Shown here piece by piece: positions 53,080 through 64,000 of a DNA stretch of 64,000 nucleotides. Source of the DNA: Diphasiastrum complanatum (Eukaryota > Streptophyta > Lycopodiopsida > Lycopodiales > Lycopodiaceae). Numbering within the stretch: position 1 is the stretch's first letter; each line of letters begins with the position of its first letter. The stretch lies in NCBI GenBank assembly GCA_029204225.1, contig CM055097.1, positions 4,002,620 through 4,066,619 on the forward strand, given 5' to 3'. A program made the translations under genes and the position numbers. The notes under the pieces are model-generated. The model was not told where the DNA came from and ran no database searches. It saw only the letters and a program-made list of their open reading frames with translations.

Positions 53080-55490
53080 GAATCTTCAAATCCGGCACAA
53101 CATAGTGGTTCATGCTGGACTTTCAGTTCGGTCTTGGTCATTCTCTCAGCTAATACTTCCTTGGCTTGAGACACCAACTTTAAGAATTATCACCTACTCC
53201 ACCTGGCTCCTAGCATCTGCTTGCTCTCCCTCGATATGTGCCACCCGACACCATGCCAACGCAAGCATATCCCTAAGTCGCGGCTCATGGGATCTCGAGA
53301 CTACTGTCTCCCTGATTGTACTGAGGTATATGGCTCTGAGTCACCACCTGAGAATCTGCACCATGGAAATTCCAGCACTTGTGCCAAGCCTAGACTCTTG
53401 CAAATACAGCCAACTGCATGAAAGCTATAGATAGCTTATCCACGCCCGTGATGGTAGATGCCTCCCCATCGATGCCAATGTCCAAAACTGGCCCCTTGTT
53501 GTAATGCCAACCTGTACTCCCAAATGAGCACACCATGAAGTCCTGGCCATCAATGTCCCTTGCAGTAGATCGCTAGCAAAACACTCATCATAGTGTTTGC
53601 CCTCCGATCACACCCCGTGTGATCTCCATCAGCTCTCCAACCTAGAGCTAGCTCTCAAAGCTTCACGCTTTGACCAATTGCGTTTGCAGCTTCCTAATTC
53701 CATCATGAATCCCACCTGTAGGTCCTATCCATGCCAATGACTCAAGTCCAATATGAAATAGTTGCCCCCTGATGATCATCCCATGTCATCCTGCAGTGCT
53801 ATCCCTATCATGTATTCCAATGCCATCCCTGATCACAAAGATCTGAGCATCTACCCTGTAGTGCCCACCTGTATTCCCCCAAGCTAGCTCCAAGCTGCTC
53901 CTATGAATGGTTCCAAACCACTCCCTGAGAATACATTGAGATGTGAACTCCAAAGCCACCATCAAGTCCCTCACATGACTGTGCTTGCCAATATCCCTCC
54001 AAGTGACCCTATGAGATCTTCCATGGCCCAAACCAAACGATCTGCATGCTGCCATCACTGAAATCTGCATCCTTGATGCAATATTGATATGACATATTGA
54101 CTTGACTTACCCAAACTAGCAGTTGAAGTGTATCTCCTCGATGACAAACCTGATACACTGCTCCACAGCTACAATGGCTTGATCAAAATTGACTTACCGA
54201 CTGCAAAACCGCAAAATCATCACACTCACCACTCACCAAAAGCATTCAAAGTGTGATTATCGACCCGTTCTTCATCCTCTGTGTTTCCCACACACAGCTC
54301 GTCCAATGCAAGTCCACTATATTGCCCAATGGCTTCCAACTGGCTCCAGCTTGCACTTTCATCACCCGTGACCGCCAAAATGTGTGTACCTCCAAACTAG
54401 CCCCACTACTATTTCCCTATGAATGAGAAATTCCCAAGCTACAGATGTGTGTGTCAATGCAGCTATCACCTGACTCGACCACTATACACCTCTGGCCGCT
54501 ACGGCCCCCATCTAGTTGGGCGCGCGCGAGGTCCTGCGACCTCTCCTTCTCTTCTCCCTTTACCTTCCTCCTTCCACCAAGCTATGGTGGCTGCCATCAT
54601 GAATCTGATCAATGCTCTCTTGTCTTTCCACGGCTGATTGCAGTTAGCTTTATCCTACCAGGGTGCCCTCTATAAGCACCTTATAGTTTGCAAAAAGATG
54701 ATCTATGAAGAAAGATCTAGCACTTTTCCTCTTGAAACCCTTGTTGTCCATTCTTCACCCTTTCAGGTCATTTCAACACCATAATTGATGATATTTTTTG
54801 CTTTTTGAAACTGTGGCTGGCTGCGCCCCACTGCTGCTCCCAGATTTGTGCTTTTCCAGCACCAAATTCTGCTTTGTATGAAGAGAGATCAATGGCCTTC
54901 CATCTGTAAACCCTAGATGTTAAGGAAAAGAGACTTATTGGGCATTTACACCACAATTCCCTTTGGTTTCTCTTGCAGTTCACAACTCCACAGAGGTCGC
55001 CCTACCTCTGCCTCAGTAATGCAATTTACAGATTCCTAATTGATGCTGTATTGACTGCAAACAAGCCGATTTTCTCATAAATCTGTCAACACCCCACAAA
55101 ACTGGAAATTTCTCAAATTTCCTCCGTTTTCAACCAAATTTGCTCCTGTAAATTGACATGGCTCTCCATCCCTGCTCTTTGCATTCTCATGCAAGCCCCA
55201 TTGCGCCAAACGGCTGTCCACACAGTGAATTATGAAGCCACCGTCGATGATTTTCCTGAAACCACTGAAGCTGCACGATTTTTCGTGAATTCTCCTCGGA
55301 ATCCACCTACGACGATCGTTCTAATCTTCCTCGAAGCTCCAATCGAAGGAACTTTGTTGTGTCTAGCCATCCGGATTGCCTATACCCTGTATGGAGTCCT
55401 CTCTCCGGAGACGCTTTGAGTGCTATTTCTCCTTGTGAAAGACGTTATCCCATAGCTCCACCGGATCGTGCATACCTGCATCACCCTGTA
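53080..55490 (-). other. interior of a probable non-autonomous LTR element, no coding seen
   Basis: The block is relatively C-rich on the plus strand, with no frame that resembles Gag or Pol. It follows, on the minus strand, a PBS at 55502-55491, so it is likely the interior of a PBS-bearing element inserted in the gypsy relic. Small frames (53078-53434, 55153-55419) are not supported. A CG-rich patch lies at about 54519-54530. Confidence 0.45.
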
Positions 55491-55502
55491 GCTCTGATAC
55501 CA
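55491..55502 (-). other. primer binding site on the minus strand
   Basis: GCTCTGATACCA on the plus strand is TGGTATCAGAGC on the minus strand. Confidence 0.8.
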
Positions 55503-55504
55503 AG

Positions 55505-55928
55505 TTGAAATTCTATTAGGATCTAGTGTAGTATGCAGATCACATCACACAATCACCATAGCCACTCCTCACAAGCTCTCAATGATGGCACAACAAAAGT
55601 TATTAGATTACAAAGAAACACTGTACATATAGAGTATTCACAAACTGCATGAAAAGGCGGGTGTCCTAAAATTGGCCTACCACCTGTCAAACTAAGGTCG
55701 GGCCCAATATGGCCAAATTCGACCTTCAAACTTGGGACATGCCCGCAAGTATAGCAAGTACTGTAAATAACTCTGTACAGGCTAATTCTTCCTATGTGTG
55801 GCTACCCGGCTAACCCAAGTAGCCGTCTACGGGATCAGTGCCCGATCAATATATCCTAACGGGTCACGTCCCGAACACAACCATATATAGTAAACCAAAT
55901 AAATTGTACACTAATTACATCATAACAT
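55505..55928 (-). repeat. probable 5' LTR of a minus-strand LTR element
   Basis: It lies just upstream (minus strand) of the PBS. The proximal edge ends in TTTCA-ACT. The distal edge could be TGTTATGATG at 55928, where gypsy Gag sequence resumes. TACTATATATGG at about 55882-55893 is TATA-like. No second copy is found, so limits are approximate. Confidence 0.5.
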
Positions 55929-56425
55929 TTAGAGCTTACATATGATGTATATCAGATTAACTCTGATTTCTAACTCTTTCCCATCTGGTGCTTTCCATCT
56001 TGGACTCTCTTGATATCCAAAGTTGGAATATCGTCGCCAAACAATTCGTGGATTAAATGAACAAAAAGTTGTCTCATGTCCGGTTGAATTGCATAGATGA
56101 TAGTAGGTATCCATCATACGCCTTTTCATTGTTAGGGACATTCATTCATAGTATGATTCTCAGCACAAATCTCGCACCAAACATTCTTTTCCCCTACTAG
56201 GAAAAGTTTTTTGCATCTTTTCACCTGCTTTGTCGATCTTAGCATGCTGCTCTTCCAACGCTTTCAACTTTGCATCAAACTAAGCTTGCATTTTCTCCAG
56301 CTGCAATTGTTGCTAATTCTGGCCAAGTTTTTCGAACTCATCCATCATCAACTCGGCTGTTGAATTAATGTTGTTGATGCAATAGTTGTGGATGTGGTGG
56401 TCATTTGCCCCGTTGTATATGGCAA
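55929..56425 (-). pseudogene. gypsy Gag fragment with zinc knuckles
   Basis: The minus strand reads the coiled part, then NVWCEICAENHTMNECP, then CHLCNSTGHETTFCSFNPRIVWRRY. These are collinear with 19.60-19.93 kb on the plus strand (WCSICTRNHTVNEC; CHLCNSPDHETAFCNFNPR). Several stops and frameshifts are present. It is probably the 5' part of the same minus-strand gypsy whose protease and integrase lie at 53.0 and 51-52 kb. Confidence 0.85.
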
Positions 56426-56699
56426 CATTTTCGCATTTGGTTCATCATCCAAATCATCATCCTCTTTGCATATTGCGTATTTTTAATAAGCATATCTAGA
56501 TTTCTCTTTTGCATGCATTTTGTTGTGTCCAATGCATTTATGCTCTCTAGTGTGTGTCCGTATAGCACGCTGTACTTCAAATGTGCAAAGCTTCTTTGAT
56601 CAATTTATTCTTAGATCTTGATTGTTCTTACTTGTTATCAAAATTGTGTGATTACTAGATAATGATGGAAATAGTGATAGCAATGCATCCAGTCCCTCT

Positions 56700-57325
56700 T
56701 GTGGATTGATTAGATCCATTTCAAGTCCTAGATGTCTTTCATTTCACATTATGTGGTGCCTCTCAAGAGGACATCATATAGCGGTTACACATGATTCCAT
56801 TGGTGATGTGCTTATTGTTATTGCTCGTAACACTGGTTTTTATGTTGCTCACACACATTTTGCTAGGGACATCATCACAGTCATCTTCTAGGTGTGTAGA
56901 CCGGATTCTTTCATGCAAGACACTCTTAGGGATGTTATTGTGGATCCCTCTCGACAGATCTTCTTCGTCATTCTTTCATTGTGCAAGGGATTGTTGCATC
57001 TTACAGAACTCAAGAGAAAATGCAAGATTATAGTGACCATGCTCTTGGTGAAGAGTTCATCCCCTTTGCTTTGGAAACATTTGGATGTCTTGACAAAAAA
57101 TATAATGATTGTGAAATTCTAGGGACGAAATGCTACACCACCATCCATCATTGTATCTTTCTTTCATCAATGTCTTTTTGTCGTATTGCAACATTTTTAG
57201 GCATTTCAATTCTTCGACAAGCTCATGTTACAAGAACATATGCTTCACAACTTCTTGCATTGCCCATCAAAGACAATATTATAGCTAGTGAATTACATCA
57301 AGCACAAGCAATAACTTTTGAGTGA
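56700..57325 (+). pseudogene. second relic of the RLE-like non-LTR family, C-terminal part
   Basis: The plus-strand frames give HIAVTHDSIGDVLIVIARNTG, then CVDRILS / DTLRDVIVDPSRQI (frameshifted), then ALGEEFIPFALETFGCLDKK and IASELHQAQAI. The order and spacing match the tail of the minus-strand relic at 7.8-8.4 kb (HDVVRDAAAAIARDGGFHV, RVDIVLSRDGLRTLADVVVADPTRG, FLPLAIETYGTLHRR, ALQRAQAL). Upstream RT is absent. Sequence divergence between the two is large. Confidence 0.75.
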
Positions 57326-57329
57326 CGAT

Positions 57330-59500
57330 TTCAATGTTTTATGTTTATTGAAGCATAGTAGATTAACTTCTTTTTGCATTTGGCATTCTCGTTCCATGCA
57401 CTCTCATCCTCCTTTTGAGTATGTACTATGTAACTGTGAGCTGTAACGAAAATTTTGAGCGCTCTAAGAAGTTTTAGGTGACTCGTGTCGTGATTTAGCT
57501 GTTTGGTGTAGTTGTAACTCTGAAAAGGCAAAGGGAACCCGCAGTTTCAGTACTATATTGTTTGTTGGTTGTTGTAGCTCCGAAAAACAAAAAGGGAACC
57601 AAGGTTCAGTACCATGTGATTTCTTACTCCGCTGATCGAAAAGCAGGAATAGAGATGGATCATGGAATCTGGATACCGCTTTCACTGCTGTACTTCCGAC
57701 TCGTTCCGAGAAGTGTCCAACATCTCTCCAGTCTCCAGTATTCAAGGTAAACACACCGTACACGAGAGCCATGCCAAAACGGTGACTGCCAAATCCACCA
57801 ACTCCCAAGGATCAAGTTTGCCGTAGCAAGCTGCAACAAGGACAATGGACATAGTTTGATGTTAGATGCTACTAGCACTAGTGCAGCACTATCCACATTC
57901 CAATGTTGTGCACGCATCCAGACTCCAGACTCCATTTCTATTGCAATTTGCATGCGTGTTGGTAGCACTGAGCAAAATTAAGAATAAGAAGACGTTTGAA
58001 CCTTGTATTAGTCCAAGGACAGATTGTTGGAAGCACTCCTCGAAGTCACAAAGTATACTAATGGAATTTGTATTATTTTTCAAAATTTGATATCATAACA
58101 TTTTGACAAATTTATAGCATTTTTTATGAGTTACAGAAGTGGTTGTGGAAAACTTTTTTTTCAACCTAACACGACACCTATTAAAAAAAATTCCTGCAAG
58201 CTTTTTAACAACTCATGGGTCAAACGCATACGATTATATATGGAGAAGGCTTAAAAAAAATTGTTTCAAGAAGGCTCAAATTTTTATACAAAGTCTTATT
58301 CCCTTTTTCCTTTTTAAATAGGATTTCACTGGATTCAAACTTTGGGTCATTGTTTCGGGAAAGCTGGCAAGTATAGGAATGGAGTCGACATCTTTCTCCA
58401 AAAATCAACTTTGTACTAAACTTATAGGAAGTTGACTTTTAAAAAACTGACGACTCTTTTGAAATGGAGGAAAATTTTGTTTATTGTTTCCAAATGCAAA
58501 ATATTTATGTGTGGTAAAGTAGATAGATTCATATAAAGCTTATAATACATAGCTTTAAGTTTGTAGTACGGTGGCTAGATCTACTTACGGATGTAGTATA
58601 GGGATGTAGAGGTTTGTCCACTTCTTAAGTTTCTACAAGCTTCCTAGCAAAATAAAAACATAAACGAAATGGAGCACTAAGGCTTCCCAACTAGTGCTCG
58701 AAAATAAATGGGGTGGCAAAGGTGGTACCCAACTAGCCATTTACTTAAGAAATACAAAGTCTTGCTAAGGCTTCCCAAACTAGCAAGAAGATTAATCCAA
58801 ATTCTACTTAACACCCAAAGGGTAATAAAATGAGATCACAGCTAATACTAAATATAGAACCAATAAAATGCATGCCACAATACAAATCAATGAGAAGGAG
58901 GTAAGAGGAGGCCCGAGCACCTTCCCTCAAGCTATGCACCTTCCCAAAGGGAACACAAATGAAATAGAGTGATAATTCTCCAAAATAGAGAGCAAGATAG
59001 CTTAATCTCAAAGTATTGTGTACATGACAAATACCTCTCCTTTTATAGCAAGGAAGGTCTTCCATAAGTATCCACTAACTTATGGGATTAGTTTAAAACT
59101 AGCCATTCTAGAACTTCTAACTTAGGACTTAGAACTTTAAAAGCTTTTAACTTTGAAACTTAAGATAACTTAAGACAAATATTTCTATGCTTAAGATTCT
59201 TTAAGTCTAAGTTCTAATCCTAAGTTTAAATTATTTTATTATTTTAAGCTTCTACTCATGGACTTACAAGACACATGCCATGGTAGAAATTTATTGACAG
59301 ATACTCATACGTGGACTTACAAAACACATGCCACAGAGTTTTATTTCTCTTTTTTATTTTTTTGAGCTTTCAAATGACAGATCTATGAATTTTTTTGATA
59401 GATTTGTTGAGCTTAGGTGTTTTTTTAGTATATTTTTTTATTGTGATGAGTAGATCTATTTTTCCCCATGAGTGAATAGTTAGCTAGTTTGATTCGTATT
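57330..59500. other. unassigned stretch with short duplications
   Basis: No supported gene. A ~50-bp imperfect duplication (TTGTA-ACTC-GAAAA ... GTTCAGTAC) lies at about 57508-57556 and 57569-57615. TGGACTTACAA-ACACATGCCA occurs twice at about 59260-59335. The part at 59080-59260 is rich in CTTAAG-like words. Confidence 0.5.
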
Positions 59501-59525
59501 GTTAGATATTAGTTTCATGTTTGCT

Positions 59526-59611
59526 TTAATAAAGAGAGATGAAGAGGTAATGGAGGGATTGAGTGAGAGAATAAGAGAGAGATGGAGAGATAGAGAATGA
59601 GAGAAGAAAAG

Positions 59612-59647
<36 letters not shown>

Positions 59648-61614
59648 TCATGAAAGAGTTAAAGGTAATCAACACTGAAGTAGTATAGGCTTGTTGCAGT
59701 TTGGAGTGCTGCTCTGTCGTGGCTTTTAACTTTTGTGCCAACGCTTGATATGCCTCCACTGGAATCAAAGTTCCTTCAGGAACAGCTGGTGGTGCGAAAT
59801 CATGGAAATCTACCAATTTCAGTTGTTCCTTCATAGCGGAACATGTTGCTTGTGCATCCGCTAAGGCCTCATCGTGTTTGGCGGTAAGTTGCGTAATAGC
59901 AATCTAATGGTTGGAGATCTTCAACTGGAGTTGGTTCTAAAGGTGGCTGAGCATTTGTTGTTGTTGTTGATTATAAGCAGTGAGAGTCTGGATCTGTTGC
60001 TGATGTTGCTTGTTTTCTGCCTCCAACCTTGCTTTTTCTTTTTGAAGATCTGCCATGATGCCATCATCAAACTGCCTCATGATATAATGTTCGCCTAAGG
60101 TGCCGAACAGGTTGTATTGGAGCTCATTCACCAACCATATTACTTTTTGGGCTATGAGGGGTAATTGCTCCCAAGGGCCGATGTCTGGGAGTGTGCGGGT
60201 ATAGTTGGGATATGGCATATGATTAAATGGAAGAAAATCTGGAATGGGAGGAGATGGAAAATTTTGAGAAAAGACATGGGGAGGTGATTGAGGGATGAGA
60301 GGTGGTGAATTTGGTGGAGACAGATTTTGTGTCGGGGATGTGTGGATTGGATTAGTTGTGATGGTGATGGATGGAGTTTTTGTTAATAACTGCAAGGCAA
60401 AATCATCTACATTGACTGCAGAGTCAAGTAGGGTGGTAGATTGGACAGGTGAGGGCTTTTTGGGGGATTGTGGAATCAAAGTCCATGTTAAGTGTGAATG
60501 AGAGGGTGGAGGTGGTAGTGAATGGTGGGGGTAGTGGTAGAAGGGAAGTTGTGTTAGTAGGTAATGAAAGTGGAAAGGTGGAAGTGATCTGAGTGGACAG
60601 AACCATGCCTCCTGAACCAAAACCTGAAACTCCTACATCCAAGGAGCTGTCTGCTGTTGTTGCTACGGCTTGTCTTCATTGTTGGGCCTGTTGGAGTAAG
60701 GCCTCCTATTACGCGAGAACCTCCTTTTGAACTTGAGAGGATTTCAAGCTTCCGCCGGATGTAGCATACTCTATCCCTATATCACTGGATAAGATATCAA
60801 GGAATATGGTATCATCTGTGCTGATTGCCTCTTCTGCTTCTTGGTTGGTGGTGTGGGTGAAATAGGTTCGACTAATAGTTGTGGGGTGGCGCGCTTTCTG
60901 GTGCTAGGATAGATGTCTTCGAGTTCTTTGATAGGCGCGGCCGTTCAATGTCCAAGTTGCTTTGTGACCAACATGTGGAGGAGATATCCACATTTGGTGG
61001 TGGCTTTTCTAGCTTTTAGGGCCACGCATAATTTGTTCGAACTTTCTCTGCCCACTTGTAATTGTGAGTGGGATCATCCATGGTGAGGGTTAATGAAAAT
61101 AGAGTGCTAGGTGGAAGACGATCCATTTTGATAGTGTGGACCTCAACCATGGCCACAAGGACTTTTGATGCTTTCCTGAGCTTTGGATTAGTGATGAGAT
61201 GATCGTCCTGCCGAGGTTAGGAAATCCAATGCTTTGTAAATGTTCTGGGGAGATGTTGATGATGGTAGAACTGCCGCCCTAGGACGTGATCCGAAATGTC
61301 TGAAACTAGTCTAAATCGGATCAAACTATCGCTCTGCTGATCTATAAAATATGTCAAATCAAAACCAAGGTTAGTAAGAATATCCTTGGCTAGGATGAGT
61401 TGTTCAGCATAATTCTTGGTGGAAATAAAAAAGATGTCATCCAAATAAGGCTTAGGGGGCTTACAACGATGAAGTGAGAGTGACGAGTCGTGGGAGGCCA
61501 TCGTAGCAATGATTCTAGATGGTTTTGGAAATGTTGAAAATTTTGAAAAATTTCAACATGAACTCGGGAACAAAAATCTAGAATGAACTCGTGGAGATGA
61601 TGGTTGAGGCCCAT
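59526..61614 (-). pseudogene. unrecognised minus-strand coding relic, proline-rich and coiled coil
   Basis: From 61501 the minus strand reads MASHDSSLSLHRCKPPKPYL and DDIFFISTKNYAEQLILAKDI. A later frame (60620-59937) has a long Pro/Ser/His/Thr-rich region, GPWEQLPLIAQKVIWLVNEL and EHYIMRQFDDGIMADLQKEK, then a Gln-rich heptad-like stretch (ENKQHQQQIQTLTAYNQQQQQ). The last part (59834-59690) reads LVDFHDFAPPAVPEGTLIPV and LAQKLKATTEQHSKLQQAY. Several stops and frameshifts occur. It follows a gypsy integrase in the same direction, as at 49.2-50.2 kb. It may be Gag-like, but the function is unknown. Confidence 0.45.
59561..59642. repeat. (GA)n-rich microsatellite
   Basis: GAGAGA-rich DNA ending in an unbroken run of AG at about 59618-59642. 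Confidence 0.9.
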
Positions 61615-62170
61615 ATATAGACTTTTTTTACAGGAAATTGTAACTTGTCCTAGAAATCGTCCTTAGTGCCCACGATTTCCTAGTGAGGTTTTTGTACTAT
61701 TCTGAGGACCGGCGAGTTCCTATAAGTGATTTTTGTACAAAAATGAGTAAAAATGACTGGCAATACAAAAATTGGTCAGATCAAAATTTGCGGACGTGAT
61801 AGAGGAATCGTGGAGATGATTTTGAGGCTCAGCGAATTATCTACAAATTTTGTCAATGAGGATCTGATGCAAAAAAAAACTAATTTTTTTAATGTTTGGA
61901 AAGTTTGTCTTTGAGACAAAATTTGTGGAGGTAATAAATGAATCGTGCATATTAAAAAAGGGGTTGGCGAATTCTATCTGACGTGGTTGTGAGAGAAAAT
62001 TTCTAAAAAGAATGATTCTTGTGGTTTTCATTGAAAAAGACTGATTGTATGTCTGATCTAATAATATCTTGATGTTTTGAAGGAAGAAAACACACCAAAA
62101 AAATTGTTGAATTGGCAAGCAGACAATAAACAAAATTAAAGGACAAAAATTAGAAAATAAAGCAACTAAT
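61615..62170 (-). other. probable gypsy LTR-like spacer
   Basis: The stretch lies between the integrase tail and the proline-rich relic, with no coding motif. Its position fits a 3' LTR, but no ends or pair can be shown. Confidence 0.3.
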
Positions 62171-62174
62171 ACAT

Positions 62175-64000
62175 ATCAAGATAAAAACATGGCTCGTTGT
62201 ACTTTCTCAGTCTGCCTTGTAGGGTTTGGAGTTGGACATATCTAGAGCCAAATATCTTTTGAATGTCATAAGATCCTTGGCCAGAAAATTTGAGTTTTCC
62301 TTTTAAGTTTTTGGCTTGGTATAGCAGAACCTTATCTCCGACCTGAAACTCTTTGAGTTTTAAGGATCGATGCCATGCTTTTTGTCAACATCGATTATCT
62401 AGCTCAATATTATAAGCTATTCAAAGGGATGGAATATGGAAATCTACAGGCATAACGACTTCTTGGCCATATACTAGCTGAAAAGGGGTTAAGCATCTGG
62501 CTCGCTTCGGGGTAGTGCGGTAGGCCCATAGAGAATCATGAAGTTTTAGTTTCCAATCGGATCGGCTAGACTCGACGGTTTTGGTGAGAATGCCACATAA
62601 GATTTTGTTTGTGGATTTTGCCAAGACATTGTATCGTCGTGGATAATACGGGGAACTTTTGCGATGTACCACAAAAAATCTAAAAAGTAGATCTGCTATG
62701 ACTGAGTTAAGAAAATGTGTACCCCTAGGACATCTGAAACGACAAACGATAAACTGTTCATAGAGAAATTTTGTGGTAGAATGAGCGTCAACATTACGAA
62801 CGGCTCTTGCTTTAGCCCATTCGGTACAATAGTCTGTAGCTACTATGATATATCATGATGGAGTGTATCTAGCAGCGGGACTAATGGTTCCAACATAATC
62901 AATTTCCCATTTCTGAAAAGCTTGATCAGTTGTGATAGGGTGTAAAGGCATGTAAAGACAAACATCACAAGCCTTAGTGTAGGTATGTGTCTCCTTACAA
63001 AGAGTTGGCCACCAAAATTCGGCCAAGACGATTTTCTTAGCAGTCATGTCAGAAGAGAAATGGCCTGCTCCAACACCTTTATGAGTGAGGGAGATAACAA
63101 AGGATATTTCACCTTCAATAAGACAACGTCGGATAATTCCATCTAACCCTTGCTTGTAAAGTTGGCCTACAATTAACGTATAAGGTTTGGTTTTGAGGAC
63201 CAACGTATGTAGTTTGGGTTTAGATAAGGATGGATCCATCTACCCTGAAGTTAAATATTATGTGATTTTCTTGGCCCATACGGGTCTAGAGTCAACTTGA
63301 AAATCAGGTAAATCATCGTTGACGTCTTGATCTGGAGTTGGTAGGTTAGGGATTCGCGATAGATGGTCTACTAAAAAATGTTGAACTCCCTTTTGAACCA
63401 CGATCCTAAACTTAAATTCTCGCAATAATAGAATCCATTGAGTAATACGACCGGTTGTGCAAGTCTTGTTGATGAGATATAGGAGTGTTTGATGATCAGT
63501 GAAGAAGGCAAAAAATATTTCTAGAAGATAATGGCAAAAGTTTGGTCATTTGACCCGGTATAGCTTGGTATCATGTTCTTCGACCGTAACTTTGGCAATT
63601 GGTTCCACTTTGGATGACTGCTACGAAAAGGCCTTGAGTGGAAGGGCCTCCATGTAGTTGAGGATCTGAATGTTAGAAATGTCCAAATCGTCTGGGCAAT
63701 TCTGAATTCGTAAGACATTCTCATCATCTACGAATAAAGCTTCTGATTCATCAATAGGTAGCCACGCAACATTTAACAACTCATCATTTTGTGGAAGAAT
63801 ATCAATAAAATTGATATTAATGATAGGAGTGTCTAGATCAGGAATTTGTTCATTATCGGTCAGAGGAGTATAGGCACAATCATCCTAATGTTGAGCACAA
63901 GAATCAACATTCACACAATCAATGGTAGCTAAACTGTAACTCCAGTTTATGATATCAGTAGATTCAACGTAATGACCTTCTTTGTGGGTGGACTGGTATG
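62175..64000 (-). pseudogene. gypsy RNase H and integrase relic
   Basis: Read from the right edge on the minus strand: RNase H (FFTDHQTLLYLINKTCTTGRI, HFLVDHLSRIPNLP), then the integrase zinc-binding domain (LTHKGVGAGHFSSDM, FWWPTLCKETH, KACDVC) and the core Asp in WEIDYVGTI. The second core Asp is lost by a deletion (FRCPRGTHFLN lacks the usual EIISD segment, about 62.73 kb). The Glu is Lys (LAKSTNK, codon 62618-62616). The C-terminal region TPFQLVYGQEVVMPVDFHI and FQVGDKVLLYQAKNLKG follows. The element enters from the right edge of the window. Confidence 0.88.

Noticed and set aside
53078-55419. Short ORFs in the C-rich block (53078-53434, 54419-54675, 55153-55419)
   Set aside because: No recognisable domain or conserved neighbour. 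The block is bounded by a PBS and gypsy fragments and looks non-coding.

Overview
This window looks like nuclear DNA of a land plant: AT-rich, few genes, and full of decayed LTR retrotransposons with typical plant features (TGGTATCAGAGC-type primer binding sites, copia and gypsy polyproteins). It also has a QALGGH-type C2H2 zinc-finger gene with EAR motifs and a glyoxal-oxidase-like gene. The style of the copia Gag proteins and the non-LTR reverse transcriptase relics would suit a seed-free plant such as a moss, lycophyte or fern. That placement is inference and the species cannot be fixed from the sequence.

Only two genes look intact. One is the zinc-finger repressor-like gene at 5561-6793 (+). 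The other is an intronless secreted copper-radical oxidase at 32125-33744 (-), with all five predicted active-site residues and a TATA box about 0.3 kb upstream. A third gene-like locus at about 28.67-29.87 kb (-) has convincing splice sites but carries stops and a frameshift. I do not recognise it.

Layout: 0-2.87 kb, copia pol relic plus its 3' LTR; 2.87-5.5 kb, unassigned; 5.5-7.2 kb, zinc-finger gene; 7.8-10.3 kb (-), non-LTR reverse transcriptase relic with a CCHC and restriction-like-endonuclease-like tail; 10.3-14 kb, AT-rich DNA with an 8-bp tandem repeat; 14.0-17.3 kb (-), copia gag-protease followed by unrecognised ORFs instead of integrase/RT; 18.1-21.2 kb (+), gypsy gag-protease, fused at about 21.2 kb to a copia integrase/RT relic that ends near 23.0 kb; 24.7-28.4 kb (+), copia with a clear 5' LTR, gag, protease and integrase but no RT; 28.4-30.8 kb, the spliced relic plus palindromic and direct repeats; 32.1-34.1 kb, oxidase gene; 35.5-42.7 kb (+), a three-LTR, two-interior copia array; 42.7-46.9 kb (+), an LTR pair around a non-Gag/Pol ORF; 46.9-49 kb (+), gypsy integrase relic; 49.2-56.4 kb (-), a dismembered gypsy element interrupted by other LTR material; 56.7-57.3 kb (+), a second tail of the non-LTR family; 59.5-64 kb (-), gypsy RNase H/integrase and a proline-rich ORF.

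The elements share a mutational signature. Most premature stops are one C-to-T or G-to-A step from the expected codon. In four separate elements a catalytic Asp or Glu has changed to Asn or Lys by a change that can be written as G-to-A on the coding strand. The candidates for something less described are the LTR element at 42.7-46.9 kb with a CxxC/CxxC ORF that may be related to the ORFs at 14.5-15.7 kb, the RLE-type non-LTR family, and the palindrome array at 29.93-30.10 kb.
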